DNA of 64,000 nt from Ilex aquifolium (taxonomy: Eukaryota > Streptophyta > Magnoliopsida > Aquifoliales > Aquifoliaceae), in NCBI GenBank assembly GCA_951799425.1, contig OX637397.1:41706409-41770408 (forward strand). Direction: 5' to 3'. A program made the translations under genes and the position numbers. The notes beneath the pieces were generated by a model, which was given only the letters and a program-made list of their open reading frames with translations, ran no database searches and was not told the origin of the DNA. Positions 25,755 to 38,252 of the stretch are shown here, piece after piece. Every line of letters begins with the position of its first letter. Positions within the stretch are counted from its first letter, which is position 1.

Positions 25755-26133
25755 AATTCTTGCGGCATTGTAAAGAGAACGTGAAACCCTAACCAATATA
25801 TTCAGATCAAAATTGGTGATTCATCTTCTAACAAGTTCGAAATGGTGATGGAAGTTTGGTATAGTTGACCATTCCCCTCCACAAGGAAAAAAAGTAATTT
25901 CCCATTCTTTCTTATTTCTGACATAACTTTTTACTCCGGTCTCTGATTAAGTTGATTCTTGCGGCATTGTAAAGAATTCTTGAATCCCTAACCATTTTAT
26001 TCACATCAAAAGTCATGAAAAATCCTCTAGCATGGGCTATATTGTAACGCAAATTTGGTGTAGTAAGTAGTCCTCCTTTAAAATGAAATAGTCTATCGGA
26101 CATAACATTTTCACCCGAACTCGGATAGAGCTA

Positions 26134-28405
26134 ATTCTTGCGGCATTTTAAAGAGAACTTGAAACCCTAACCAATATATTCAGATCAAAATTGGTGATTC
26201 ATCTTCTAACAAGTTCGAAATGGTGATGGAAGTTTGGTATAGTTGTCCATTCCCCTCCACAAGGAAAAAAAAGTAATTTCCCATTCTTTCTTATTTCTGA
26301 CATAACTTTTTACTCCGGTCTCTGATTAAGTTGATTCTTACGGCATTGTAAAGAATTCTTGAATCGCTAACCATTTTATTCACATCAAAAGTCATGAAAA
26401 ATCCTCTAGCACGGGCTATATTGTAACGCAAATTTGGTGTAATAAGTAGTCCTCCTTTAAAATGAAATAGTCTATCGGACATAACATTTTCTCCCGAACT
26501 CGGATTGAGCTAATTCTTGCGGCATTTTAAAGAGAACTTGAAACCCTAACCAATATATTCAGATCAAAATTGGTGATTCATCTTCTAACAAATTCGAAAT
26601 GCTGATGGAAGGTTGGTATAGTTGGCCATTCCCCTCCACAAGGAAAAAAAAGTAATTCCCATTCATTCTTATTTCTGACATAACTTTTTACTCCGGTCTC
26701 TGATTAAGTTGATTCTTGCGGCATTGTAAAGAATTCTTGAATCCCTAACCATTTTATTCACATCAAAAGTCATGAAAAATCCTCTAGCATGGGCTATATT
26801 GTAACGCAAATTTGGTGAAGTAAGTAGTCCTCCTTTAAAATGAAATAGTCTATCGGACATAACTTTTTCTCCCGAACTCGGATTGAGCTAATTCTTGCGG
26901 CATTGTAAAGAGAACTTGAAACCCTAACCAATATATTCAGATCAAAATTGGTGATTCATCTTCTAACAAGTTCGAAATGGTGATGGAAGTTTGGTATAGT
27001 TGACCATTCCCCTCCACAAGGAAAAAAAAGTAATTTCCCATTCTTTCTTATTTCTGACATAACTTTTTACTCCGGTCTCTGATTAAGTTGATTCTTGCGG
27101 CATTGTAAAGAATTCTTGAATCCCTAACCATTTTATTCACATCAAAAGTCATGAAAAATCCTCTAGCATGGGCTATATTGTAACGCAAATTTGGTGTAGT
27201 ACGTAGTCCTCCTTTAAAATGAAATAGTCTATCGGACATAACATTTTCACCCGAACTCGGATTGAGCTAATTCTTGCGGCATTTTAAAGAGAACTTGAAA
27301 CCCTAACCAATATATTCAGATCAAAATTGGTGATTCATCTTCTAACAAGTTCGAAATGGTGATGGAAGTTTGGTATAGTTGACCATTCCCCTCCACAAGG
27401 AAAAAAAAGTAATTTCCCATTCTTTCTTATTTCTGACATAACTTTTTACTCCGGTCTCTGATTAAGTTGATTCTTGCGGCATTGTAAAGAATTCTTGAAT
27501 CCCTAACCATTTTATTCACATCAAAAGTCATGAAAAATCCCCTAGCATGGGCTATATTGTAACGCAAATTTGGTGTAGTAAGTAGTCCTCCTTTAAAATG
27601 AAATAGTCTATCGGACATAACATTTTCACCCGAACTCGGATAGAGCTAATTCTTGCGGCATTTTAAAGAGAACTTGAAACCCTAACCAATATATTCAGAT
27701 CAAAATTGGTGATTCATCTTCTAACAAGTTCGAAATGGTGATGGAAGTTTGGTATAGTTGTCCATTCCCCTCCACAAGGAAAAAAAAGTAATTTCCCATT
27801 CTTTCTTATTTCTGACATTACTTTTTACTCCGGTCTCTGATTAAGTTGATTCTTGCGGCATTGTAAAGAATTATTGAATCCCTTACCATTTTATTCACAT
27901 CAAAAGTCATGAAAAATCCTCTAGCATGGGCTATATTGTAACGCAAATTTGGTGTAGTAAGTAGTCCTCCTTTAAAATGAAATAGTCTATCGGACATAAC
28001 TTTTTCTCCCGAACTCGGATTGAGCTAATTCTTGCGGCATTGTAAAGAGAACGTGAAACCCTAACCAATATATTCAGATCAAAATTGGTGATTCATCTTC
28101 TAACAAGTTCGAAATGGTGATGGAAGTTTGGTATAGTAGACCATTCCCCTCCACAAGGAAAAAAAGTAATTTCCCATTCTTTCTTATTTCTGACATAACT
28201 TTTTACTCCGGTCTCTGATTAAGTTGATTCTTGCGGCATTGTAAAGAATTCTTGAATCCCTAACCATTTTATTCACATCAAAAGTCATGAAAAATCCTCT
28301 AGCATGGGCTATATTGTAACGCAAATTTGGTGTAGTAAGTAGTCCTCCTTTAAAATGAAATAGTCTATCGGACATAACATTTTCACCCGAACTCGGATAG
28401 AGCTA
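26134..28405. repeat. 6-unit block, 2,272 bp, partly repeated at 28406
   Basis: This block starts with a GCACGGG/GAATCGC unit followed by a GGTGAAGTAAG unit, and both recur 2,272 bp later (28406 on). The same pair is found near 4548 and 13257, which ties this block to the 8,710-bp duplication farther left. After the second unit of the next copy the order changes: near 29.1-29.3 kb it goes to TTGCTGATTC and then a TCCTCCTTTT unit. So only about two units of the second copy are alike. Private changes here include TCTTACGGC near 26339 and GTACGTAG near 27199. Confidence 0.55.
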
Positions 28406-30298
28406 ATTCTTGCGGCATTTTAAAGAGAACTTGAAACCCTAACCAATATATTCAGATCAAAATTGGTGATTCATCTTCTAACAAGTTCGAAATGGTGATG
28501 GAAGTTTGGTATAGTTGTCCATTCCCCTCCACAAGGAAAAAAAAGTAATTTCCCATTCTTTCTTATTTCTGACATAACTTTTTACTCCGGTCTCTGATTA
28601 AGTTGATTCTTGCGGCATTGTAAAGAATTCTTGAATCGCTAACCATTTTATTCACATCAAAAGTCATGAAAAATCCTCTAGCACGGGCTATATTGTAACG
28701 CAAATTTGGTGTAATAAGTAGTCCTCCTTTAAAATGAAATAGTCTATCGGACATAACATTTTCTCCCGAACTCGGATTGAGCTAATTCTTGCGGCATTTT
28801 AAAGAGAACTTGAAACCCTAACCAATATATTCAGATCAAAATTGGTGATTCATCTTCTAACAAATTCGAAATGCTGATGGAAGGTTGGTATAGTTGGCCA
28901 TTCCCCTCCACAAGGAAAAAAAAGTAATTCCCATGCATTCTTATTTCTGACATAACTTTTTACTCCGGTCTCTGATTAAGTTGATTCTTGCGGCATTGTA
29001 AAGAATTCTTGAATCCCTAACCATTTTATTCACATCAAAAGTCATGAAAAATCCTCTAGCATGGGCTATATTGTAACGCAAATTTGGTGAAGTAAGTAGT
29101 CCTCCTTTGAAATGAAATAGTCTATCGGACATAACATTTTCTCCCGAACTCGGATTGAGCTAATTCTTGCGGCATTTTAAAGAGAACTTGAAACCCTAAC
29201 CAATATAGTCAGATCAAAATTGCTGATTCATCTTCTAACAAATTCGAAATGCTGATGGAAGGTTGGTATAGTTGGCCATTCCCCTCCACAAGGAAAAAAA
29301 AGTAATTCCCATTCATTCTTATTTCTGACATAACTTTTTACTCCGGTCTCTGATTAAGTTGATTCTTGCGGCATTGTAAAGAATTCTTGAATCCCTAACC
29401 ATTTTATTCACATCAAAAGTCATGAAAAATCCTCTAGCATGGGCTATATTGTAACGCAAATTTGGTGTAGTAAGTAGTCCTCCTTTTAAAATGAAATAGT
29501 CTATCGGACATAACATTTTCACCCGAACTCGGATTGAGCTAATTCTTGCGGCATTTTAAAGAGAACTTGAAACCCTAACCAATATATTCAGATCAAAATT
29601 GGTGATTCATCTTCTAACAAGTTCGAAATGGTGATGGAAGTTTGGTATAGTTGGCCATTCCCCTCCACAAGGAAAAAAAAGTAATTTCCCATTCTTTCTT
29701 ATTTCTGACATAACTTTTTACTCCGGTCTCTGATTAAGTTGATTCTTGCGGCATTGTAAAGAATTCTTGAATCGCTAACCATTTTATTCACATCAAAAGT
29801 CATGAAAAATCCTCTAGCATGGGCTATATTGCAACGCAAATTTGGTGTAATAAGTAGTCCTCCTTTAAAATGAAATAGTCTATCGGACATAACTTTTTCT
29901 CCGGAACTCGGATTGAGCTAATTCTTGCGGCATTGTAAAGAGAACTTGAAACCCTAACCAATATATTGAGATCAAAATTGGTGATTCATCTTCTAACAAG
30001 TTTGAAATGGTGATGGAAGTTTGGTATAGTTGGCCATTCGCCTCCACAAGGAAAAAAAAGTAATTCCCATTCATTCTTATTTCTGACATAACTGTTTACT
30101 CCGGTCTCTGATTAAGTTGATTCTTGCGGCATTGTAAAGAATTATTGAATCCCTTACCATTTTATTCACATCAAAAGTCATGAAAAATCCTCTAGCATGG
30201 GCTATATTGTAACGCAAATTTGGTGTAGTAAGTAGTCCTCCTTTAAAATGAAATAGTCTATCGGACATAACTTTTTCTCCCGAACTCGGATTGAGCTA

Positions 30299-32192
30299 AT
30301 TCTTGCGGCATTGTAAAGAGAACTTGAAACCCTAACCAATATATTCAGATCAAAATTGGTGATTCATCTTCTAACAAGTTCGAAATGGTGATGGAAGTTT
30401 GGTATAGTTGACCATTCCCCTCCACAAGGAAAAAAAAGTAATTTCCCATTCTTTCTTATTTCTGACATAACTTTTTACTCCGGTCTCTGATTAAGTTGAT
30501 TCTTGCGGCATTGTAAAGAATTCTTGAATCCCTAACCATTTTATTCACATCAAAAGTCATGAAAAATCCTCTAGCATGGGTTATATTGTAACACAAATTT
30601 GGTGTAGTAAGTAGTCCTCCTTTAAAATGAAATAGTCTATCGGACATAACATTTTCACCCGAACTCGGATAGAGCTAATTCTTGCGGCATTTTAAAGAGA
30701 ACTTGAAACCCTAACCAATATATTCAGATCAAAATTGGTGATTCATCTTCTAACAAGTTCGAAATGGTGATGAAAGTTTGGTATAGTTGTCCATTCCCCT
30801 CCACAAGGAAAAAAAAGTAATTTCCCATTCTTTCTTATTTCTGACATTACTTTTTACTCCGGTCTCTGATTAAGTTGATTCTTGCGGCATTGTAAAGAAT
30901 TCTTGAATCCCTAACCATTTTATTCACATCAAAAGTCACGAAAAATCCTCTAGCATGGGCTATATTGTAACGCAAATTTGGTGTAATATGTAGTCCTCCT
31001 TTAAAATGAAATAGTCTATCGGACATAACATTTTCTCCCGAACTCGGATTGAGCTAATTCTTGCGGCATTGTAAAGAGAACTTGAAACCCTAACCAATAT
31101 ATTGAGATCAAAATTGGTGATTCATCTTCTAACAAGTTCGAAATGGTGATGGAAGTTTGGTATAGTTGGCCATTCGCCTCCACAAGGAAAAAAAAGTAAT
31201 TCCCATTCATTCTTATTTCTGACATAACTGTTTACTCCGGTCTCAGATTAAGTTGATTCTTGCGGCATTGTAAATAATTATTGAATCCCTTACCATTTTA
31301 TTCAGATCAAAAGTCATGAAAAATCCTCTAGCATGGGCTATATTGTAACGCAAATTTGGTGTAGTAAGTAGTCCTCCTTTAAAATGAAATAGTCTATCGG
31401 ACATAACTTTTTCTCCCGAACTCGGATTGAGCTAATTCTTGCGGCATTGTAAAGAGAACTTGAAACCCTAACCAATATATTCAGATCAAAATTGGTGATT
31501 CATCTTCTAACAAGTTCGAAATGGTGATGGAAGTTTGGTATAGTTGACCATTCCCCTCCACAAGGAAAAAAAAGTAATTTCCCATTCTTTCTTATTTCTG
31601 ACATAACTTTTTACTCCGGTCTCTGATTAAGTTGATTCTTGCGGCATTGTAAAGAATTCTTGAATCCCTAACCATTTTATTCACATCAAAAGTCATGAAA
31701 AATCCTCTAGCATGGGCTATATTGTAACACAAATTTGGTGTAGTAAGTAGTCCTCCTTTAAAATGAAATAGTCTATCGGACATAACATTTTCACCCGAAC
31801 TCGGATAGAGCTAATTCTTGCGGCATTTTAAAGAGAACTTGAAACCCTAACCAATATATTCAGATCAAAATTGGTGATTCATCTTCTAACAAGTTCGAAA
31901 TGGTGAAGAAAGTTTGGTATAGTTGTCCATTCCCCTCCACAAGGAAAAAAAAGTAATTTCCCATTCTTTCTTATTTCTGACATTACTTTTTACTCCGGTC
32001 TCTGATTAAGTTGATTCTTGCGGCATTGTAAAGAATTCTTGAATCCCTAACCATTTTATTCACATCAAAAGTCACGAAAAATCCTCTAGCACGGGCTATA
32101 TTGTAACGCAAATTTGGTGTAATATGTAGTCCTCCTTTAAAATGAAATAGTCTATCGGACATAACATTTTCTCCCGAACTCGGATTGAGCTA
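30299..32192. repeat. Domain II: partial 7-unit repeat (5 units)
   Basis: First appearance of the domain II variants GGGTTATATTGTAACACAAA, GTCACGAAAAATCC, GTAATATGTAG and GTCTCAGATT. The five units match units 3-7 of the 2,652-bp repeat that follows, so this is a copy lacking its first two units. To its left the units are of domain I type, placing the domain edge at about 30.3 kb. Confidence 0.65.
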
Positions 32193-32949
32193 ATTCTTGC
32201 GGCATTGTAAAGAGAACTTGAAACCCTAACCAATATATTGAGATCAAAATTGGTGATTCATCTTCTAACAAGTTCGAAATGGTGATGGAAGTTTGGTATA
32301 GTTGGCCATTCGCCTCCACAAGGAAAAAAAAGTAATTCTCATTCATTCTTATTTCTGACATAACTGTTTACTCCGGTCTCTGATTAAGTTGATTCTTGCG
32401 GCATTGTAAAGAATTATTGAATCCCTTACCATTTTATTCACATCAAAAGTCATGAAAAATCCTCTAGCATGGGCTATATTGTAACGCAAATTTGGTGTAG
32501 TAAGTAGTCCTCCTTTAAAATGAAATAGTCTATCGGACATAACTTTTTCTCCCGAACTCGGATTGAGCTAATTCTTGCGGCATTGTAAAGAGAACTTGAA
32601 ACCCTAACCAATATATTCAGATCAAAATTGGTGATTCATCTTCTAACAAGTTCGAAATGGTGATGGAAGTTTGGTATAGTTGACCATTCCCCTCCACAAG
32701 GAAAAAAAAGTAATTTCCCATTCTTTCTTATTTCTGACATAACTTTTTTCTCCGGTCTCTGATTAAGTTGATTCTTGCGGCATTGTAAAGAATTCTTGAA
32801 TCCCTAACCATTTTATTCACATCAAAAGTCATGAAAAATCCTCTAGCATGGGCTATATTGTAACGCAAATTTGGTGTAGTAAGTAGTCCTCCTTTAAAAT
32901 GAAATAGTCTATCGGACATAACATTTTCACCCGAACTCGGATTGAGCTA

Positions 32950-35601
32950 ATTCTTGCGGCATTTTAAAGAGAACTTGAAACCCTAACCAATATATTCAGA
33001 TCAAAATTGGTGATTCATCTTCTAACAAGTTCGAAATGGTGATGGAAGTTTGGTATAGTTGACCATTCCCCTCCACAAGGAAAAAAAAGTAATTTCCCAT
33101 TCTTTCTTATTTCTGACATAACTTTTTACTCCGGTCTCTGATTAAGTTGATTCTTGCGGCATTGTAAAGAATTCTTGAATCCCTAACCATTTTATTCACA
33201 TCAAAAGTCATGAAAAATCCTCTAGCATGGGCTATATTGTAACGCAAATTTGGTGTAGTAAGTAGTCCTCTTTTAAAATGAAATAGTCTATCGGACATAA
33301 CATTTTCACCCGAACTCGGATAGAGCTAATTCTTGCGGCATTTTAAAGAGAACTTGAAACCCTAACCATTATATTCAGATCAAAATTGGTGATTCATCTT
33401 CTAACAAGTTCGAAATGGTGATGGAAGTTTGGTATAGTTGTCCATTCCCCTCCACAAGGAAAAAAAAGTAATTTCCCATTCTTTCTTATTTCTGACATTA
33501 CTTTTTACTCCGGTCTCTGATTAAGTTGATTCTTGCGGCATTGTAAAGAATTATTGAATCCCTTACCATTTTATTCACATCAAAAGTCATGAAAAATCCT
33601 CTAGCATGGGCTATATTGTAACGCAAATTTGGTGTAGTAAGTAGTCCTCCTTTAAAATGAAATAGTCTATCGGACATAACTTTTTCTCCCGAACTCGGAT
33701 TGAGCTAATTCTTGCGGCATTGTAAAGAGAACTTGAAACCCTAACCAATATATTCAGATCAAAATTGGTGATTCATCTTCTAACAAGTTCGAAATGGTGA
33801 TGGAAGTTTGGTATAGTTGACCATTCCCCTCCACAAGGAAAAAAAAGTAATTTCCCATTCTTTCTTATTTCTGACATAACTTTTTACTCCGGTCTCTGAT
33901 TAAGTTGATTCTTGCGGCATTGTAAAGAATTCTTGAATCCCTAACCATTTTATTCACATCAAAAGTCATGAAAAATCCTCTAGCATGGGTTATATTGTAA
34001 CACAAATTTGGTGTAGTAAGTAGTCCTCCTTTAAAATGAAATAGTCTATCGGACATAACATTTTCACCCGAACTCGGATAGAGCTAATTCTTGCGGCATT
34101 TTAAAGAGAACTTGAAACCCTAACCAATATATTCAGATCAAAATTGGTGATTCATCTTCTAACAAGTTCGAAATGGTGATGAAAGTTTGGTATAGTTGTC
34201 CATTCCCCTCCACAAGGAAAAAAAAGTAATTTCCCATTCTTTCTTATTTCTGACATTACTTTTTACTCCGGTCTCTGATTAAGTTGATTCTTGCGGCATT
34301 GTAAAGAATTCTTGAATCCCTAACCATTTTATTCACATCAAAAGTCACGAAAAATCCTCTAGCATGGGCTATATTGTAACGCAAATTTGGTGTAATATGT
34401 AGTCCTCCTTTAAAATGAAATAGTCTATCGGACATAACATTTTCTCCCGAACTCGGATTGAGCTAATTCTTGCGGCATTGTAAAGAGAACTTGAAACCCT
34501 AACCAATATATTGAGATCAAAATTGGTGATTCATCTTCTAACAAGTTCGAAATGGTGATGGAAGTTTGGTATAGTTGGCCATTCGCCTCCACAAGGAAAA
34601 AAAAGTAATTCCCATTCATTCTTATTTCTGACATAACTGTTTACTCCGGTCTCAGATTAAGTTGATTCTTGCGGCATTGTAAATAATTATTGAATCCCTT
34701 ACCATTTTATTCAGATCAAAAGTCATGAAAAATCCTCTAGCATGGGCTATATTGTAACGCAAATTTGGTGTAGTAAGTAGTCCTCCTTTAAAATGAAATA
34801 GTCTATCGGACATAACTTTTTCTCCCGAACTCGGATTGAGCTAATTCTTGCGGCATTGTAAAGAGAACTTGAAACCCTAACCAATATATTCAGATCAAAA
34901 TTGGTGATTCATCTTCTAACAAGTTCAAAATGGTGATGGAAGTTTGGTATAGTTGACCATTCCCCTCCACAAGGAAAAAAAAGTAATTTCCCATTCTTTC
35001 TTATTTCTGACATAACTTTTTACTCCGGTCTCTGATTAAGTTGATTCTTGCGGCATTGTAAAGAATTCTTGAATCCCTAACCATTTTATTCACATCAAAA
35101 GTCATGAAAAATCCTCTAGCATGGGCTATATTGTAACACAAATTTGGTGTAGTAAGTAGTCCTCCTTTAAAATGAAATAGTCTATCGGACATAACATTTT
35201 CACCCGAACTCGGATAGAGCTAATTCTTGCGGCATTTTAAAGAGAACTTGAAACCCTAACCAATATATTCAGATCAAAATTGGTGATTCATCTTCTAACA
35301 AGTTCGAAATGGTGAAGAAAGTTTGGTATAGTTGTCCATTCCCCTCCACAAGGAAAAAAAAGTAATTTCCCATTCTTTCTTATTTCTGACATTACTTTTT
35401 ACTCCGGTCTCTGATTAAGTTGATTCTTGCGGCATTGTAAAGAATTCTTGAATCCCTAACCATTTTATTCACATCAAAAGTCACGAAAAATCCTCTAGCA
35501 CGGGCTATATTGTAACGCAAATTTGGTGTAATATGTAGTCCTCCTTTAAAATGAAATAGTCTATCGGACATAACATTTTCTCCCGAACTCGGATTGAGCT
35601 A
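32950..35601. repeat. 7-unit higher-order repeat, 2,652 bp, copy 1
   Basis: The seven units can be told apart by their variants. (1) GTCCTCTTTTAAAATG. (2) CCATTATATT in half A and AATTATTG in half B. (3) GGGTTATATTG with AACACAAA. (4) TGATGAAAG, GACATTAC, GTCACGAAAA. (5) ATTGAGATC, CTCAGATT, AATAATTATTG. (6) TTCAAAATGG with AACACAAA. (7) TGAAGAAAG, GACATTAC, GTCACGAAAA with GCACGGG. The order is kept in the later complete copies. Confidence 0.75.
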
Positions 35602-37495
35602 ATTCTTGCGGCATTTTAAAGAGAACTTGAAACCCTAACCAATATATTCAGATCAAAATTGGTGATTCATCTTCTAACAAGTTCGAAATGGTGATGGAAG
35701 TTTGGTATAGTTGACCATTCCCCTCCACAAGGAAAAAAAAGTAATTTCCCATTCTTTCTTATTTCTGACATAACTTTTTACTCCGGTCTCTGATTAAGTT
35801 GATTCTTGCGGCATTGTAAAGAATTCTTGAATCCCTAACCATTTTATTCACATCAAAAGTCATGAAAAATCCTCTAGCATGGGCTATATTGTAACGCAAA
35901 TTTGGTGTAGTAAGTAGTCCTCTTTTAAAATGAAATAGTCTATCGGACATAACATTTTCACCCGAACTCGGATAGAGCTAATTCTTGCGGCATTTTAAAG
36001 AGAACTTGAAACCCTAACCATTATATTCAGATCAAAATTGGTGATTCATCTTCTAACAAGTTCGAAATGGTGATGGAAGTTTGGTATAGTTGTCCATTCC
36101 CCTCCACAAGGAAAAAAAAGTAATTTCCCATTCTTTCTTATTTCTGACATTACTTTTTACTCCGGTCTCTGATTAAGTTGATTCTTGCGGCATTGTAAAG
36201 AATTCTTGAATCCCTAACCATTTTATTCACATCAAAAGTCACGAAAAATCCTCTAGCATGGGCTATATTGTAACGCAAATTTGGTGTAATATGTAGTCCT
36301 CCTTTAAAATGAAATAGTCTATCGGACATAACATTTTCTCCCGAACTCGGATTGAGCTAATTCTTGCGGCATTGTAAAGAGAACTTGAAACCCTAACCAA
36401 TATATTGAGATCAAAATTGGTGATTCATCTTCTAACAAGTTCGAAATGGTGATGGAAGTTTGGTATAGTTGGCCATTCGCCTCCACAAGGAAAAAAAAGT
36501 AATTCCCATTCATTCTTATTTCTGACATAACTGTTTACTCCGGTCTCAGATTAAGTTGATTCTTGCGGCATTGTAAATAATTATTGAATCCCTTACCATT
36601 TTATTCAGATCAAAAGTCATGAAAAATCCTCTAGCATGGGCTATATTGTAACGCAAATTTGGTGTAGTAAGTAGTCCTCCTTTAAAATGAAATAGTCTAT
36701 CGGACATAACTTTTTCTCCCGAACTCGGATTGAGCTAATTCTTGCGGCATTGTAAAGAGAACTTGAAACCCTAACCAATATATTCAGATCAAAATTGGTG
36801 ATTCATCTTCTAACAAGTTCGAAATGGTGATGGAAGTTTGGTATAGTTGACCATTCCCCTCCACAAGGAAAAAAAAGTAATTTCCCATTCTTTCTTATTT
36901 CTGACATAACTTTTTACTCCGGTCTCTGATTAAGTTGATTCTTGCGGCATTGTAAAGAATTCTTGAATCCCTAACCATTTTATTCACATCAAAAGTCATG
37001 AAAAATCCTCTAGCATGGGCTATATTGTAACACAAATTTGGTGTAGTAAGTAGTCCTCCTTTAAAATGAAATAGTCTATCGGACATAACATTTTCACCCG
37101 AACTCGGATAGAGCTAATTCTTGCGGCATTTTAAAGAGAACTTGAAACCCTAACCAATATATTCAGATCAAAATTGGTGATTCATCTTCTAACAAGTTCG
37201 AAATGGTGAAGAAAGTTTGGTATAGTTGTCCATTCCCCTCCACAAGGAAAAAAAAGTAATTTCCCATTCTTTCTTATTTCTGACATTACTTTTTACTCCG
37301 GTCTCTGATTAAGTTGATTCTTGCGGCATTGTAAAGAATTCTTGAATCCCTAACCATTTTATTCACATCAAAAGTCACGAAAAATCCTCTAGCACGGGCT
37401 ATATTGTAACGCAAATTTGGTGTAATATGTAGTCCTCCTTTAAAATGAAATAGTCTATCGGACATAACATTTTCTCCCGAACTCGGATTGAGCTA
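35602..37495. repeat. 7-unit repeat, copy 2, shortened to 5 units (1,894 bp)
   Basis: The half A after the GTCCTCTTTT unit has CCATTATATT and TGATGGAAG (unit 2 type), but its half B has GAATTCTTG and GTCACGAAAA (unit 4 type). Two units are therefore missing, and the join lies between 36077 and 36204, where units 2 and 4 read alike. Unit 6 in this copy keeps TTCGAAATGG where the other complete copies read TTCAAAATGG. Confidence 0.72.
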
Positions 37496-38252
37496 ATTCT
37501 TGCGGCATTGTAAAGAGAACTTGAAACCCTAACCAATATATTGAGATCAAAATTGGTGATTCATCTTCTAACAAGTTCGAAATGGTGATGGAAGTTTGGT
37601 ATAGTTGGCCATTCGCCTCCACAAGGAAAAAAAAGTAATTCTCATTCATTCTTATTTCTGACATAACTGTTTACTCCGGTCTCTGATTAAGTTGATTCTT
37701 GCGGCATTGTAAAGAATTATTGAATCCCTTACCATTTTATTCACATCAAAAGTCATGAAAAATCCTCTAGCATGGGCTATATTGTAACGCAAATTTGGTG
37801 TAGTAAGTAGTCCTCCTTTAAAATGAAATAGTCTATCGGACATAACTTTTTCTCCCGAACTCGGATTGAGCTAATTCTTGCGGCATTGTAAAGAGAACTT
37901 GAAACCCTAACCAATATATTCAGATCAAAATTGGTGATTCATCTTCTAACAAGTTCGAAATGGTGATGGAAGTTTGGTATAGTTGACCATTCCCCTCCAC
38001 AAGGAAAAAAAAGTAATTTCCCATTCTTTCTTATTTCTGACATAACTTTTTTCTCCGGTCTCTGATTAAGTTGATTCTTGCGGCATTGTAAAGAATTCTT
38101 GAATCCCTAACCATTTTATTCACATCAAAAGTCATGAAAAATCCTCTAGCATGGGCTATATTGTAACGCAAATTTGGTGTAGTAAGTAGTCCTCCTTTAA
38201 AATGAAATAGTCTATCGGACATAACATTTTCACCCGAACTCGGATTGAGCTA

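Larger units (their letters stand above)
32193..37495. repeat. Domain II super-block 1, 14 units, 5,303 bp
   Basis: The block opens with a unit carrying TAATTCTCATTC and AATTATTG, then a unit with T at 32749 (CTTTTTTCTCC). A full 7-unit repeat follows (32950-35601) and then a shortened one (35602-37495). The next block starts with the same opening unit at 37496, and its T at 38052 matches 32749 at exactly 5,303 bp. The marker units recur at 37496, 43557 and 49239, which sets the super-block limits. Confidence 0.75.
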
